NCBI GenBank assembly: GCA_034401135.1
Contig: JAWZSP010000008.1
Coordinates: forward strand, 186,001 to 250,000
DNA length: 64,000 nt
Origin: Volutella citrinella
Taxonomy: Eukaryota; Ascomycota; Sordariomycetes; Hypocreales; Nectriaceae
Reading direction: 5' to 3'
Numbering within the stretch: the first letter of the stretch is position 1; each line of letters starts with the position of its first letter. The translations under genes and the position numbers were made by a program. This document shows positions 44,157 through 54,807 of the stretch, piece by piece. Below the pieces are notes generated by a model that searched no databases, was not told where the DNA came from, and saw nothing but the letters and a program-made list of their open reading frames with translations.

Positions 44157-45170
44157 ATGAGATCATCCAAGTACATCTCCATCGTTTCATGCCATGCCGA
44201 AGGCGAGGCGGGCGATGTTATTATTGGCGGCGTACGCGATGTGCCCGCCCGTACGATGAAGGAGAAATTCCTCCACTTTCGCGCCCACGAGGAAGAATTA
44301 CGAAAGCTTCTCTTGAGCGAACCCAGGGGTCGCCTTGAGATGAGTGCAGTTCTCATTCTACCGCCATGCGATCTTCGAGCAGATGCCGGCTTCGTCGTCA
44401 TGGCCAGTGGCGACTGGTCCCCCATGTCGGGATCCAACACCGTCTGCACGACAACAGTGATGCTCGAAACAGGCATGATTCTAATGAAAGAGCCTACGAC
44501 CAAGGTTGTATACGATACAGCAGCTGGTTTAGTCGAAGTTGCAGCGCACTGCGAGCAAGGGAAATGCAAATCAGTGTCCATTGACAATGTTCCGGCATTT
44601 GTTAACGGCCTGGACTTGCCCGTCAATATTGCCGGCATTGGAGACGTCAAAGTTGATATTGCCTTCGGGGGACGGTGGTATGTCTTCGTCGATGCCGCGA
44701 GCTTAGGCCTGACTGTCACCAATGATCACGGCGATGATCTCGTCAAGTTGGGCGCTGAGGTTAGGGCCGCTGTCTCAGCAAAATACCACCCCGTCCATCC
44801 TACAACCCCGGAATTTGCTGGAATTGACAATGTCGGAATCACGGAACCTGTAGAGGCCCACGGGGAGGAGAAAGTTGCAAAGCAGGCCATGGTTATCAAG
44901 CCAGGTAGGCTGGACAGAAGCCCATGCGGGACAGGAAGCTCTGCTCGCCTGGCTGTCTTGCATGCGAGGGGTCAAGTCAAAACCGGGCAAAAAGTGAGAT
45001 TCAGAAGCATGATTGGAACCGAGTTCGTGTGTCACGTACGAGGAGAGACCAAGGTTGGAGACAAGAGCGCGATTCTTCCAACCGTCCAAGGAAGAGGTTG
45101 GATAACGGGCTACAAACAAGTCGTTCTGGACCCCTCGGATCCCTTCCAAACAGGTTACCGCATCAAATAA
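44157..45170 (+). CDS. proline racemase-family enzyme (hydroxyproline epimerase/dehydratase-like), 337 aa
   Basis: A single exon. The family folds into two alpha/beta domains with a catalytic residue from each. The second site is intact, DRSPCGTGSSARLA (Cys near 257). At the first, where racemases have Cys in MCGH, this protein has PMSGSNT with Ser near 91. The Ser/Cys pair is known in bacterial members acting on hydroxyprolines as epimerase and/or dehydratase, whereas true proline racemases have Cys/Cys and trans-3-hydroxyproline dehydratases Cys/Thr. Other family features are HAEGEAGDVIIGG near the N-terminus and FGGRWYVFVDA. ATG 44157 (MRSSKYISIVSCHAEGE) aligns with family starts. It is divergent from the DAL5-like carrier; only 44 bp separate it from the convergent regulator. 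Confidence 0.87.
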   Translation: MRSSKYISIVSCHAEGEAGDVIIGGVRDVPARTMKEKFLHFRAHEEELRKLLLSEPRGRLEMSAVLILPPCDLRADAGFVVMASGDWSPMSGSNTVCTTTVMLETGMILMKEPTTKVVYDTAAGLVEVAAHCEQGKCKSVSIDNVPAFVNGLDLPVNIAGIGDVKVDIAFGGRWYVFVDAASLGLTVTNDHGDDLVKLGAEVRAAVSAKYHPVHPTTPEFAGIDNVGITEPVEAHGEEKVAKQAMVIKPGRLDRSPCGTGSSARLAVLHARGQVKTGQKVRFRSMIGTEFVCHVRGETKVGDKSAILPTVQGRGWITGYKQVVLDPSDPFQTGYRIK

Positions 45171-45214
45171 ATAGACTGTTGAGAAGAAAATCGTATAGAG
45201 TTATCCTTGATCCG

Positions 45215-47802
45215 TTAAAAGAATGTAAAGTCATAGAGGTCCAAGTCTTTGGTCAGACTCAACATCTCTTCAGTGGACATGACCAAGCCGGCAGATATTT
45301 CAAGAAAGTCGTTGGAAAGAGGGCTATCCTCCCATACGCTACTAGTATCCGCTGTGTTGGGGCCCGTGCCTGTCACTACATTGTCTTGGTTTGGTAGCAA
45401 GACCTCTGAATAGTCTTCAGTGGCTGGATTGGCCATCTCTTCGCCACGAGGGTGCAAACTCCGGTCAGCATCCTGCTTTTCTCTCTGCTGTATTAATACA
45501 ATGGTAGATTTGAGGAATTCAAGCTCGTAAAGCCGTGTTCCTGCTGGAAGACTTCCTCGGGACAGCATCGTATTAATTATTGAATAGGCCATAGTTAGCC
45601 ATGACGATGCTTCGACGAATTCTGGGGAGATTATGTCAAAGACGTAAATTATAAGTGAAGCCGCGAAAACTGTTTCGAGTTGGAACGATAAAAAGCATTC
45701 TATTCCCCCATCAAAGCAACATTAGCCAACATCCTGGATCCACGGCGGAGACAGACGTACCGAGAAGGTTAGTATTTGTAATCTTATTCAGTGCCTTGAT
45801 GATATTGATAGCTGAGTAGACGCAAGATTGTGCGAGCGATCGAATAGATCCCCCAGCAATGGTATTGCTTGAATCGCCGTGGATCATTTGCTTTTGCAGC
45901 AGGCAGAGAACCAAAGGCCGGGTTGTCAAGATTACGCACTAGGTTCAAAATGTTAATTGTTGATCCCTTACGTCATGCTATTCAGGACTGACATAGTTGT
46001 AAGACAAACTTAGCCTTGTCCCAATCTTTGAGGTGCGCATATCGGTGCCTTGGGACTGCTGCTTCGCAAAGAAAGCATTCAAGTCCCGAGAGAGCGGTAC
46101 TATTGTCTGCATGGTTGTCTGGATACCTTTCAAGAGGTTTTCATCCAGACGAGATTTCGATCGGTATATAACTGTGCCATTGTATTAGACGAGGAATGCA
46201 AATAAAAAATCACAGTGAAGAAATCACGAACCAGTGCAAATTGTCGTAATAATTCTGGACAGCCGTATTTGCAAACTCATAGCCACAGCGTCACGGCTGC
46301 TGTCAATGTCTTCCGGCATTTTAGTAGTGATATTAGCATCGGCTATTGAACTGGGCGCCCCAACGAGCATCGAATATTCCGTGTCGAGCATGTACGTAAT
46401 CCAGAAGAGAGTATTGGACCTCCTTGAATAGTGACAAGGGACTTCGTTTGACGGCATGTGCTGTTGCATCCCGTCCATCAAGCAGAGACGCAAAGCCTGC
46501 CCGGACTATATGCACAATATTAGCCTCATGGGAGTGATTTCCGAGGTAGTTGGTGCCAGCGTACATATTGACAGGCCATCATCCGCATGTCCAGCGACTG
46601 AAGATACAACGCTGCGAGGCAGAGAGTTTCTATTGCCTCAAAGGGGTTCCCATCAATAGGGATGATGTTCGGGATCAGTGAAAGCCCCCTTCTAGCGAGT
46701 TGGTGACTGATCGGGTGCTCGCTCGGATTGTTGACAATAGTGAACGCCTCGCCGAATGCCAGAATGAGTAACAGTTTCGCATACCAGAGCTTGGGTGTCT
46801 TTTTTCTGTTGGCTGAATCCTCGTAAAACTGGAGTAGTTGTTTGAGGAACAATTCGGTGTCGATGAGTTGGTTGAGAGACCCCAGATGGTACTTGACGGT
46901 GTGCGTCACCATGACCGCATAATCATATGTTGGTAGGTCTTTCATGTCTATGGGCTGGCTAGGATCAAGTGTGTCCCAGCTAATACCATAGCTCCTTTTA
47001 TTCCAAGGAGCAGCATTAAAGTTCTTGATGGTATGCTCCTTATCAAGGATACGAAGCACGCGGCGACAATATGCCCATGACGAGGTAGGTCCCATATACC
47101 CTAGACATCGAAAGAATCAGAAGAATGAAACCAGAAAAGAGAGTATTGGTCTGTCTTACAATATCTTCCATTTGAATCAGAAGAGAAATGTTCATCGTTT
47201 GTTGCTGTAGGCTCTTCTTGCACGACACCCAGAGGTGAGCGAATGGTCGGGCCGTTCTTTGGTGGCTCTTGGTTAAAGGTGACAGCTTTGATTGATCATG
47301 TTAGCTCGTTACGCTGGCTGTGGAGAGAGACAGAATAGGATCGGTCATCCCAGTGCCGAAGAACACCTACTACTGCCTGTGCCGCTGGTAGCGTCTCCGG
47401 TTTCAGCTCGATGGATGCTGCTGAGTGAATTGCTCCAATCCTCTGTAAATGGTGCCAAGCGCTCAGCTGGCTCAGGCAATACTCCACTCTGACGAGAAGC
47501 TGGCGGAACATCATGCACCTTCTTCTGGAGAGATGGCAAATAGCTATGGCACAGTCATTGTTGTGTCAGGGTATTTGGAGTCAAATATCATACCTTTGGT
47601 CAACAACAACTTGATCACTTCCTGACGTGAAGTAACATGGAGCTCGCCGTTTCTCACACCTTGTACATGGAGCTCGGCCAGAACAGCGCACTTTCATGTC
47701 CCGGCATCGGACACATCTACCAAGTTGAGTATATTGGACCAACAACCCTGGCAATGTCACTCACGCTTTGGGACACCTTCGGATACCGCTGTTCGGAATC
47801 AT
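45215..47802 (-). CDS. Zn2Cys6 transcription factor
   Basis: A multi-exon regulator. Exon 1 (47802-47765) and exon 2 (47716 to 47594), joined across intron 47717-47764, give MIPNSGIRRCPKACVRC, then RDMKVRC, SGRAPC, TRC, EKRRAPC. That is a canonical C-X2-C-X6-C-X5-C-X2-C-X6-C cluster. Further left come the fungal-specific domain blocks: QLIDTELFLKQLLQFYED, PKLWYAKLLLILAFGEAF, ETLCLAALYLQSLDMRMMA, NTLFWITYMLDTEYSMLVGAP, then a Ser/Asp-rich C-terminus ending DLDLYDFTFF, a plausible activation tail. Several middle exon borders (about 47540-47110, 46520-46490, 46230-45930) are approximate. It is convergent with the racemase-family gene and a likely pathway regulator (inference). Confidence 0.85.
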
Positions 47803-48902
47803 TTCCAAAGAGGATTTAGAGTTCGATTGGGCTAGCCCAAGAGCAATTACTAAAGTGGGCGGTGTACCTGGCCCGGCATGCACATGTGTCGCGTGTATGG
47901 TGCGTGGTACGAAAATGCGGATGGATATCTGGGGAAGGTCTCCTTAAGAAGCCGACGTGCGGGGCCGACGTGAGCGCAACCCACAGGACAACCAGGATGA
48001 GCAGCGTGACGTGATAAACGGCGTTCATTCCATCATTGCTTGACGAGGCCCCGCAGCCAAACTTCGCCTAGCCTCCGACTGTGGAGCTGCCAGCTTTAGT
48101 TAGTGCCTGCCTCCCTGTACTGTACGTGTTCAGCTTGAATATGGTGATGAGAAACTCACCAACCAAGCATTATTGCTAGCTTGCGCAAGGGAGTTTATCA
48201 AATGAGGTAGACGTTCGTTCCCCAAACCGGTGCGCGAGATTGGGGACATCCATTGTGTGTTATATCAGCATTTGACCCTTGCCGTGATCCCAGAACCCGG
48301 TCTCAATGGTTGAACAAGTCGCAAAACACCGGTCCGACATGCTCCACTTTGATAGGTAAAATATGCCGAAACGAGTTTAATGCCCGACTTTTCTGCGGGG
48401 ATGTCAGCCCCCGCAATCATCGGATGCCCGTAGAATGTTGATGGCTTGGTGACTGCCCCCGATCACTGGTCAACTGACGCTATGCCTATGCCCGTGGCTG
48501 CTTGCGATTTGACTAAACAACAGTACTCGGCCTTCAACCCATAGACTCCTTATATGTACCTGACTCTACTACTCTCCCCCGGCCTATCATATGTATTCTA
48601 TCAGCTTACTGAACAGCACGTAGTTAGTAGGCCGCCTTGATAATCGTTCTGCCTTCTATAGGTCTGTTAAGAGCATTTTAAGCAGCCTACCCCCTAGTCT
48701 GTAACGACTCCGACTTAAAGTTATTAAGAGCTGAGTAAGGGCGCTTGGACTATATATATAGGGCCTAGGAGTTAAAGTTATTAAGAAATATAAAGGTTAA
48801 GGTTGTTAGTTTTATAACTAATTATAAAATAATAAGAAAAGAAAAAAAGCTTTATTATACTCTACTACTTTACTCTTATTTTCTTTTTACAGCCCACAGT
48901 GT
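47803..48902. other. 1.1 kb intergenic region with an AT-rich right part
   Basis: It holds the regulator's promoter and that of the hydrolase. CGGTCCGACA occurs at 48330-48339. From about 48540 to 48900 the sequence is strongly AT-rich with TA-rich runs, and TTAAAGTTATTAAGA is repeated at 48715-48729 and 48772-48786. It looks like mutated repeat debris, but no transposon protein can be read. Confidence 0.5.
48330..48339. promoter_or_regulatory. CGGTCCGACA element, fourth copy
   Basis: It sits 528 bp upstream of the regulator ATG (47802) and 564 bp upstream of the hydrolase ATG (48903). Flanking sequence echoes the racemase promoter: a GGTTGAA-type stretch before and GATAGG 11 bp after (13 bp after in the racemase promoter). 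Confidence 0.5.
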
Positions 48903-50564
48903 ATGCTTGTTCCGCCGGACCCGGATATATTATGCGAATATGACGTCGAGGTTGTGGTCCCGGACGGTATCACTCTCCTGGCAAATGTCTTCAGATCTCG
49001 CAAGGCTGAGGCAGCAGGTCAGAAGCTGCCAGTAATTATGTGTGCTCATCCTTATGATAACCACAAGACCCCGGCCTTGGGAAACACGCTCTTGGGAGGT
49101 GCCCCTCAGCAATATCGGCTTATTCCGCAGGGCGGAGGGAAGCCGACTTTTTCCACAATCACGAGCTGGGAGTCTCCTGATCCTAACTTCTGGGTCAATG
49201 CTGGCTATGCCGTTGTCAATCTCAACCTGCCAGGCTACGGTGGGAGCCAAGGAACGGCGACTGTTATGTCTAATCACCAGTCGAAATGCTACTACGAGGC
49301 CATCGAATGGGTTGCGCGCCAGCCTTGGTGTAACGGATCTGTCGGCCTCAACGGAGTCAGCTACCTCGCCATCACACAGTTTCACGTCGCAAGCTGCAGA
49401 CACTACGGGGGCCCACCGCCGGCCCTCAAGTGCATCGTTCCATGGGAAGGACTGAGTGACACCTATCGTGACTGCGTCTGCCCCGGGGGTATCGATGATG
49501 TAGGCTTCATCTCATTCTGGTGGACAACTGAGGTGAAACCCGCACTCACAGCCTCTGAAGTGGAGTTCTCGGAGCATAACGACGGAATTGTAACTGAGAT
49601 GCTAGAGAAACATCCGTTGTTTGATTCTTTCTGGGAGGAGAAGGCTGCACCCGTTGACGACATTGAAATACCCATGTTAGTATGCGGCTCCTTTTCTGAC
49701 CATGGCCTACACACCCAGGGCTCCTTTCGGGCCTTTACACGCGCAAGGTCACTATAGAAATGGATCTACACGCACCGCGCTGGGAAATGGGACTCATTCT
49801 ACTCAACCGAAGTGCAGCATCTGACCAAACAGTTCATGGATTGCTTTGTCAAGGGCGAGACAAATAATGGCTTCTTGGCGCGTGATCCTGTCATGTTGGA
49901 AGTGCGGTCGAGTCGCGACGTCATCCACCAAAGGCGAGGCGAGAAGTCATGGCCTTTACCTGACGTCGCCTGGACCGAGCTCAACTTGCAGTCATCGGGC
50001 CTCGTGGACATGACGCCTACTGAGCCGGCTGAATTTTCTTACGATTGTCGAGGCGGCAAACTGTCGTTCGACTTCAAGTTCGACCGGGACACAGAACTCA
50101 CTGGCGAGATGAAGCTGCGACTCTGGGTCGAAGCTCGCGCCAGTGGTCAGGGCCCTGTACCGGAGGATCTGACAATCTTTGCAGCAGTCGACAAACGAGA
50201 CTCGGCGGGGAAGTTAGTCCGGTTCAATGGTTCGATTGGCGATGTCAATGACTAGGTAACACGCGGATTTTGCCGCGTATCTCGTCGTGAGCTTGACCTA
50301 GTACACTCCAAGCCTTGGTTGCCAGTCTACCTCGGAACCTCTGTCCACACATTGAAACCAGGTGAAATTGTCCCCGTTGACATTGCACTCTATCCCAGCA
50401 GCACCTTCTTTGCAGCGGGCGAGTCAATCCGTCTCGTTGTCTCTGGTCAAGAGATTATAGCAACGCCGCCGTACTATAAGAAGGTTTCGCAAGAGCTGTT
50501 ATCTTTCCCTTACGCCAAGATATACAAACCCTGGCCGCGGTTACGTAGAAGCTGTTCATTCTGA
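48903..50564 (+). pseudogene. S15/CocE-NonD type alpha/beta hydrolase with two in-frame stops
   Basis: One frame covers about 553 codons. The N-terminal hydrolase domain has LPVIMCAHPYDNHKTP, NFWVNAGYAVVNLNLPGYGGS and GSVGLNGVSYLAITQF (nucleophile Ser in GVSY), with DDVGFISFWW in the cap region. The C-terminal jelly-roll domain has FSYDCRGGKLSFDFKFDRD, ELTGEMKLRLWVE, SRRELD and LYPSSTFFAAGESIRLVVSGQ. Two TAG codons, at 49755-49757 (before KWIYTHR) and 50253-50255 (before VTRGFCRV), break an otherwise continuous frame, and the surrounding residues are well conserved. Intact relatives hydrolyse acyl, ester or X-Pro dipeptide bonds. An intron hiding the stops is unlikely because the conserved sequence flanks them without a gap. 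Confidence 0.85.
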
Positions 50565-50767
50565 GCCTCAAGGGTTGGGGGTACTCAGTGGAAAGAGTTG
50601 CAGTAGACCTATTAAGACTGAGCAAAACATCACTCCAAAATGCAGTCTCAGAAACACTGTTACTGACAACACGCTTATCCTGATTGAATCTTCTCTCACC
50701 CACTTGCAAGCATGGGCGACAAGACAGCTCCCACAGAGCGGTCGTATCCCAAATTCGGCTTTATGTC

Positions 50768-52237
50768 CGCATGCTCGTTGTGCACTGTGGGCATGATGTT
50801 AAATGGGATACGCTTCAGAGGCAATATCCCTGGCTGTACGAGCTGACATCCTTCGACAATGATCACCAGCCTAGTATTGAAGCCGCATTTGTTGAGTCAC
50901 GCAAGGCCTTCAGCCGCGACGGCCACCTTTTCGTCGTCACGCTCAAGCGTTTCCTCCGGGCCGAGAGACGGCTAGAGTTGTATTACACCTTCGTCCATAA
51001 TCACAAATACGGCGAGTATGCTCGCCACTTCATGACCATCATGCATAAGATGGAGAAGAAACCGAGACAAAGGCCTAGCAACATGGTGAAAGAGCCTGTA
51101 AAGCCTGAAGATGGGGTGCCAGCAGCCGCTTGGCACCGTCAAGCAAAGCACGTCGATGCAGGAAGCAGCACCCAACCAGGAAACGACAGCATTGAAGCCG
51201 TCAGTCGCAACGAGGAGTAGTGAGTGCACACTTGGGCACATGGCGTTTTCTTTGTTGGCTTTCGAGTGGAACGGTTTGAAAGGCTAATACTGCATAGCAA
51301 CCTTGCCCTGTTCCAAGATAACGAGCCGATTATCTGGAAATGTTTTAGCTCAAAATTCCCCGACACAATCCAAGGGCTGGTGACCTGGTTGAGTGCCGAA
51401 GACAACCGGTATTGGGAAACCAAAGGGATCGAGATTGACGATGTTGCCTTTTCGTACGACGACATGGACTGCCTATATGTTTCGCCACGGTGGCTACAGA
51501 TCGGATGCAATCCTCACAGACTAGGCCAACTCCTCGGTGTCCCAGTTGGGGAGTGGTATGACCCCAATTCTGGTGTTCCCGGAATCGTGAAAAGGTTCAG
51601 CGAGGCAGTTCAACAGCAGGCAACTCATCTGAGCGACATTCAGACACTCCTGCAGGAACAGGACGCCACGATTCGCGAGCAAAAGCAGGCCATTACCGCA
51701 TTGCGCTTTCGCAACCTCCTGGAAAACTTGCCTGCACCGAGAGCCAATCCTACCGCCAAGGAGGCCGAGAGGTGGAGGGAATTTTGGGATACCGCCATGG
51801 CCAAGGCGTGGGACGAACGCCATTCAACAAAGAACGGAGAAAAGAACGGTGGACCCTTGGCTAAGCTCCTGGAGGGCGAGTTTCAACTGATGGAGAATAA
51901 GAAAAACCCAATAGTCGATAGAGCGGCGGCGGTAAACCGCCTCAAGCAGACAGCTGTGAGGTGTCGTGCTATCGCATTGTACAACATTCTGAGCAAGGTC
52001 ATCCACAAGTACTCGGACGGCAAGTTCATGATCGACTCATCCATGTACAGCCCGGACGATGTGGAGATTCTCGAATCCATCATTCCACCCCACATCAATG
52101 AGGGACAGGTGGAGTGGGAGAAGGAGAGACGAAGGTACCTGCTTCACAGGATGCCGGCCACGGCGGGTCACGGAATTGCTTGCTGCAACACTCCTCCGTT
52201 CAGTACGTTAATCATGCGTGTAGAGATCTTGAGCTAA
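50768..52237 (+). CDS. unrecognised protein with a coiled-coil segment
   Basis: At least two exons: 50768-51219 and 51298 to about 52203, joined by an intron with donor GTGAGT (51220-51297) that gives RNEEYNLALFQ. I do not recognise the family. Visible features: LFVVTLKRFLRAERRLELYY, KFPDTIQGLVTWLSAED, a likely coiled coil (HLSDIQTLLQEQDATIREQK), a basic/acidic helical stretch (EAERWREFWDTAMAKAWDE) and DGKFMIDSSMYSPDDVEIL. The start is uncertain; an ATG at 50712 lies in another frame and could be a first exon. The 3' end may be at 52237 or splice on. No membrane segments or signal peptide. Confidence 0.5.
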
Positions 52238-52240
52238 GCG

Positions 52241-53244
52241 ATGGAAGCAGACTTGAAGGAGCACCAGAGGAACGGGCAGATTGTGCTACTCGACGAAGCG
52301 GGAAGCACTGGAGTGAGCGGCCCTGGGGCAGATAGAAAGACATGTAAGAGACCCAAATTATCTGTCGAGGAGCACCTTCGTGATAGAACCTTTGTCGATG
52401 CTGACGATTACAAACTTACAGACATCACGGGCCCGGAAGATGCTACCAGAGGCATTGTCATCGTCTCCGACATTTTCGGGCACCAGGAACAGATTACGCG
52501 TGGAGCCAACATCCTGGCGAGCGATGAAAGAAACAAGTACAGGGTTTTTGTACCCGACTGGTTTGATGAAAAACAATGTCAACACGAATGGTGCGTTTAG
52601 CCTGGAGACCAGTACTCAATGGAGAGGAACGCAACATAGAAGATTCATTGAACCAGCTGACACGAATGGTACAGGTTTCCTCCCGAGACTGATGAAAACA
52701 AGGCCAAGGTGGAAAAGTTCCTCAAGGATTCCGATCCAGCGGCTGCTGCTCAGAAACTGCCCGGGTTTGTGCAATCCGCTAGTCTCGCGAATCCAAGCAT
52801 CAAATCGTGGGGTATTCTAGGCGTGAGTTGCCACATAGTATCTGGGGCTGTATGGGCGCCCCGGATCTCCTTGTTACATTCGTGACTAACTAACGCGAAC
52901 TCCAGCTGTGTTGGGGTGGCAAGGTTGTGTCAGAAACACTCGCGGCGAAAGGAAATTTGTTCGTGGTTGGCGCTGTGGCGCATCCCGACAGGCTAAACGC
53001 CGCAGATGCGACCAACATTTCAGTGCCGTTTGCTCTCCTGGTATCAGGAGATGAGGATCTCAAGACTGTGGACAGCTTTGTCGCAAAACTCTCAGGCCCG
53101 AAGAAGCTTGAGTTGTTCCAGAGGTCGCATGGGTGGATGGCTGCGAGGGCTGATCTACTGAATGAGTCGGTCAAGGAGGACTTTGTCCGCGGATATGAGA
53201 CGGTACTCGAGTTCTGGGCTGACAACTGGCCAAGCCAGGACTAG
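52241..53244 (+). CDS. dienelactone hydrolase family protein
   Basis: Four exons: 52241-52343, 52422-52590, 52675-52822 and 52906-53244. The joins give ADRKTYITGPEDATRGIVIV, HEWFPPETDEN and WGILGLCWGGKVVSE. The catalytic triad is visible: Cys in LCWGGK, Asp in VSGDEDLK and His in RSHGWMAARADL. The fold is a small alpha/beta hydrolase that opens lactones such as dienelactone. The N-terminus (MEADLKEHQRNGQIVLL) lacks the Cys-Cys start common in fungal members, and an upstream in-frame exon is possible. Intron 52591-52674 is bracketed by an 11-bp repeat, ACACGAATGGT. Neighbours are another hydrolase and an EthD-like protein. Confidence 0.85.
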
Positions 53245-53761
53245 AGGTTATCAGGGGTAAATATGCCGGAGGATTTCGATTTCTGTAGATTTCAGAGCTT
53301 TCTTTCTGGTCAGTCGTTCTGCTGCTCCCAGCTAGTTTTACGCATCTCGTGCCCATATGGGCATCAGGAGGATCCTCACAATGAATTATATGCTGGCACA
53401 TTGTAATTGATACTTCCGCTTAATAAGCGGCGGTTGTGTAGAAACGCCGAGCCGCCATCTCCGCTTAACCAGTGGATGTTGGAGCCCATCCCGGTGTTCT
53501 CCGGTCTGACCGTCTATAACCACTTGATCAACACCCTGTTCCAAGTCCTTGATCCCAGCTAGCGGAATCCATTCTAAATTTCATCACCTGATCCATTTAA
53601 CTCAAGCCCCTCAGTTAAGCTATTACGTGGTGCCTGTTCAAGGATAAGAGGACAATGTCATGCCACTAGCCGTCCTACAGGTGGCCACAGTCAAGATATA
53701 AATCACCATTGCCACCCGAAATCAAATCCAACTTCATCTCGGACCATTGCTTTATTACTAA
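53245..53761. other. intergenic promoter region
   Basis: About 0.5 kb of promoter sequence for the EthD-like gene; no other feature recognised. Confidence 0.45.
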
Positions 53762-54807
53762 ATGATGTCTATTTCTCGCACCTCCTCCGCAGCCCGCCTA
53801 GCGCCCACAATGATGATCAAACAGATTGCTGCTGGCCGGCGCAAGTCAAACATGACGCGCAAGGAGTACTTTGACCACCGATTCCGTGTCCATGCTCGCC
53901 TAACGGACAGCATTGAGGACTTGAACCAAAAACCACAGTATGCAGTCTAGTTCTCTGTGCAAATGATACAATGGGGGTGTTGATTGGGTGATGGATCAGC
54001 TAATGAGAAATCAGCAAATATATCCAGACGCACGTCTTTGACTCGGCATTTGGTTCACGCAAGGACGGGCCACTGAACGCGAACCAGAACTGGGTCGGTA
54101 GAGATGACACCACGGAGCTCTTCTTCAGGGACTGGGGTCACCTTGCCAGCTGCTACACCAGCGAGTACATCAAGACAACCATCGGCCCCGACGCTCCATT
54201 GTTTGCCGATTTCGAAAGCGCCATTTCGCTCATGGCATACGAAAAGCCCATCCCCATCGCAACGACAGCCGCTGAGCAACATCAAAAGTCTAAGCCGGAC
54301 GGAGCACAAGCCGGCGACTCGACCGTGGCCATGTACTTCCTCTCCACGCCCGACAACTTGAGGGACGGAACCGAGTTGGAGAAGTCGATTACGCCGCCGT
54401 TTACTGCAGCCCTGGAAGCCCACTGCCAGAACGAGGCATGGGGAATGGTTTGCAATGTGGGCACCGTTTCAGACCAGTTTGATCTGGACGCCTACTTTGG
54501 CGGGTCTCACATGCCGCAGTACGCGCTTGTCTACAAGGTCTTTATCAACGATGCGGCATCTGTTCCGGCTGTCAGGAAGGCCCAGAAGGACTTTGAACGC
54601 TCTGTCGAGAAACTTGGGGTGGTTGATTTGAATGATTCCTTTATTGTGTTTTCGCAGGAAGCCCTCATCTTGGATGTGGAGAAGGGCGTCAGGGTGAGTC
54701 AACAAGACGCTGAGACGATGACTTGTGGAGTTGCTAACGCCATTCAGTTTACAGTCAATCGCCAGCCACAGCTTAATGATCTGCCTGGCCCATCACACCT
54801 GGAATAG
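53762..54807 (+). CDS. EthD-domain protein, about 290 aa
   Basis: Three exons: 53762 to about 53937, about 54014-54693, and about 54748-54807. The N-terminal region reads GRRKSNMTRKEYFDHRFRVH, the EthD entry motif, then KYIQTHVFDSAFG, NWVGRDDTTELFFRDW and EYIKTTIGPDAP. A second half (STVAMYFLSTPDNL, ALVYKVFINDAASVPAVRK, SFIVFSQEALILD) looks like a second ferredoxin-like repeat, so the protein may be a tandem-domain dehydratase. It lies in a row with the dienelactone hydrolase, same strand, about 0.5 kb apart. The reaction is unknown. Confidence 0.82.

Noticed and set aside
48540..48900. Intact transposon or LTR
   Set aside because: Only AT-rich sequence and a short direct repeat are visible; no terminal repeats pair up and no transposase or polymerase is readable.
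26266..50564. TAG recoded as an amino acid
   Set aside because: Several intact genes in the window end at TAG at the expected place, and one of the six stops is TGA.
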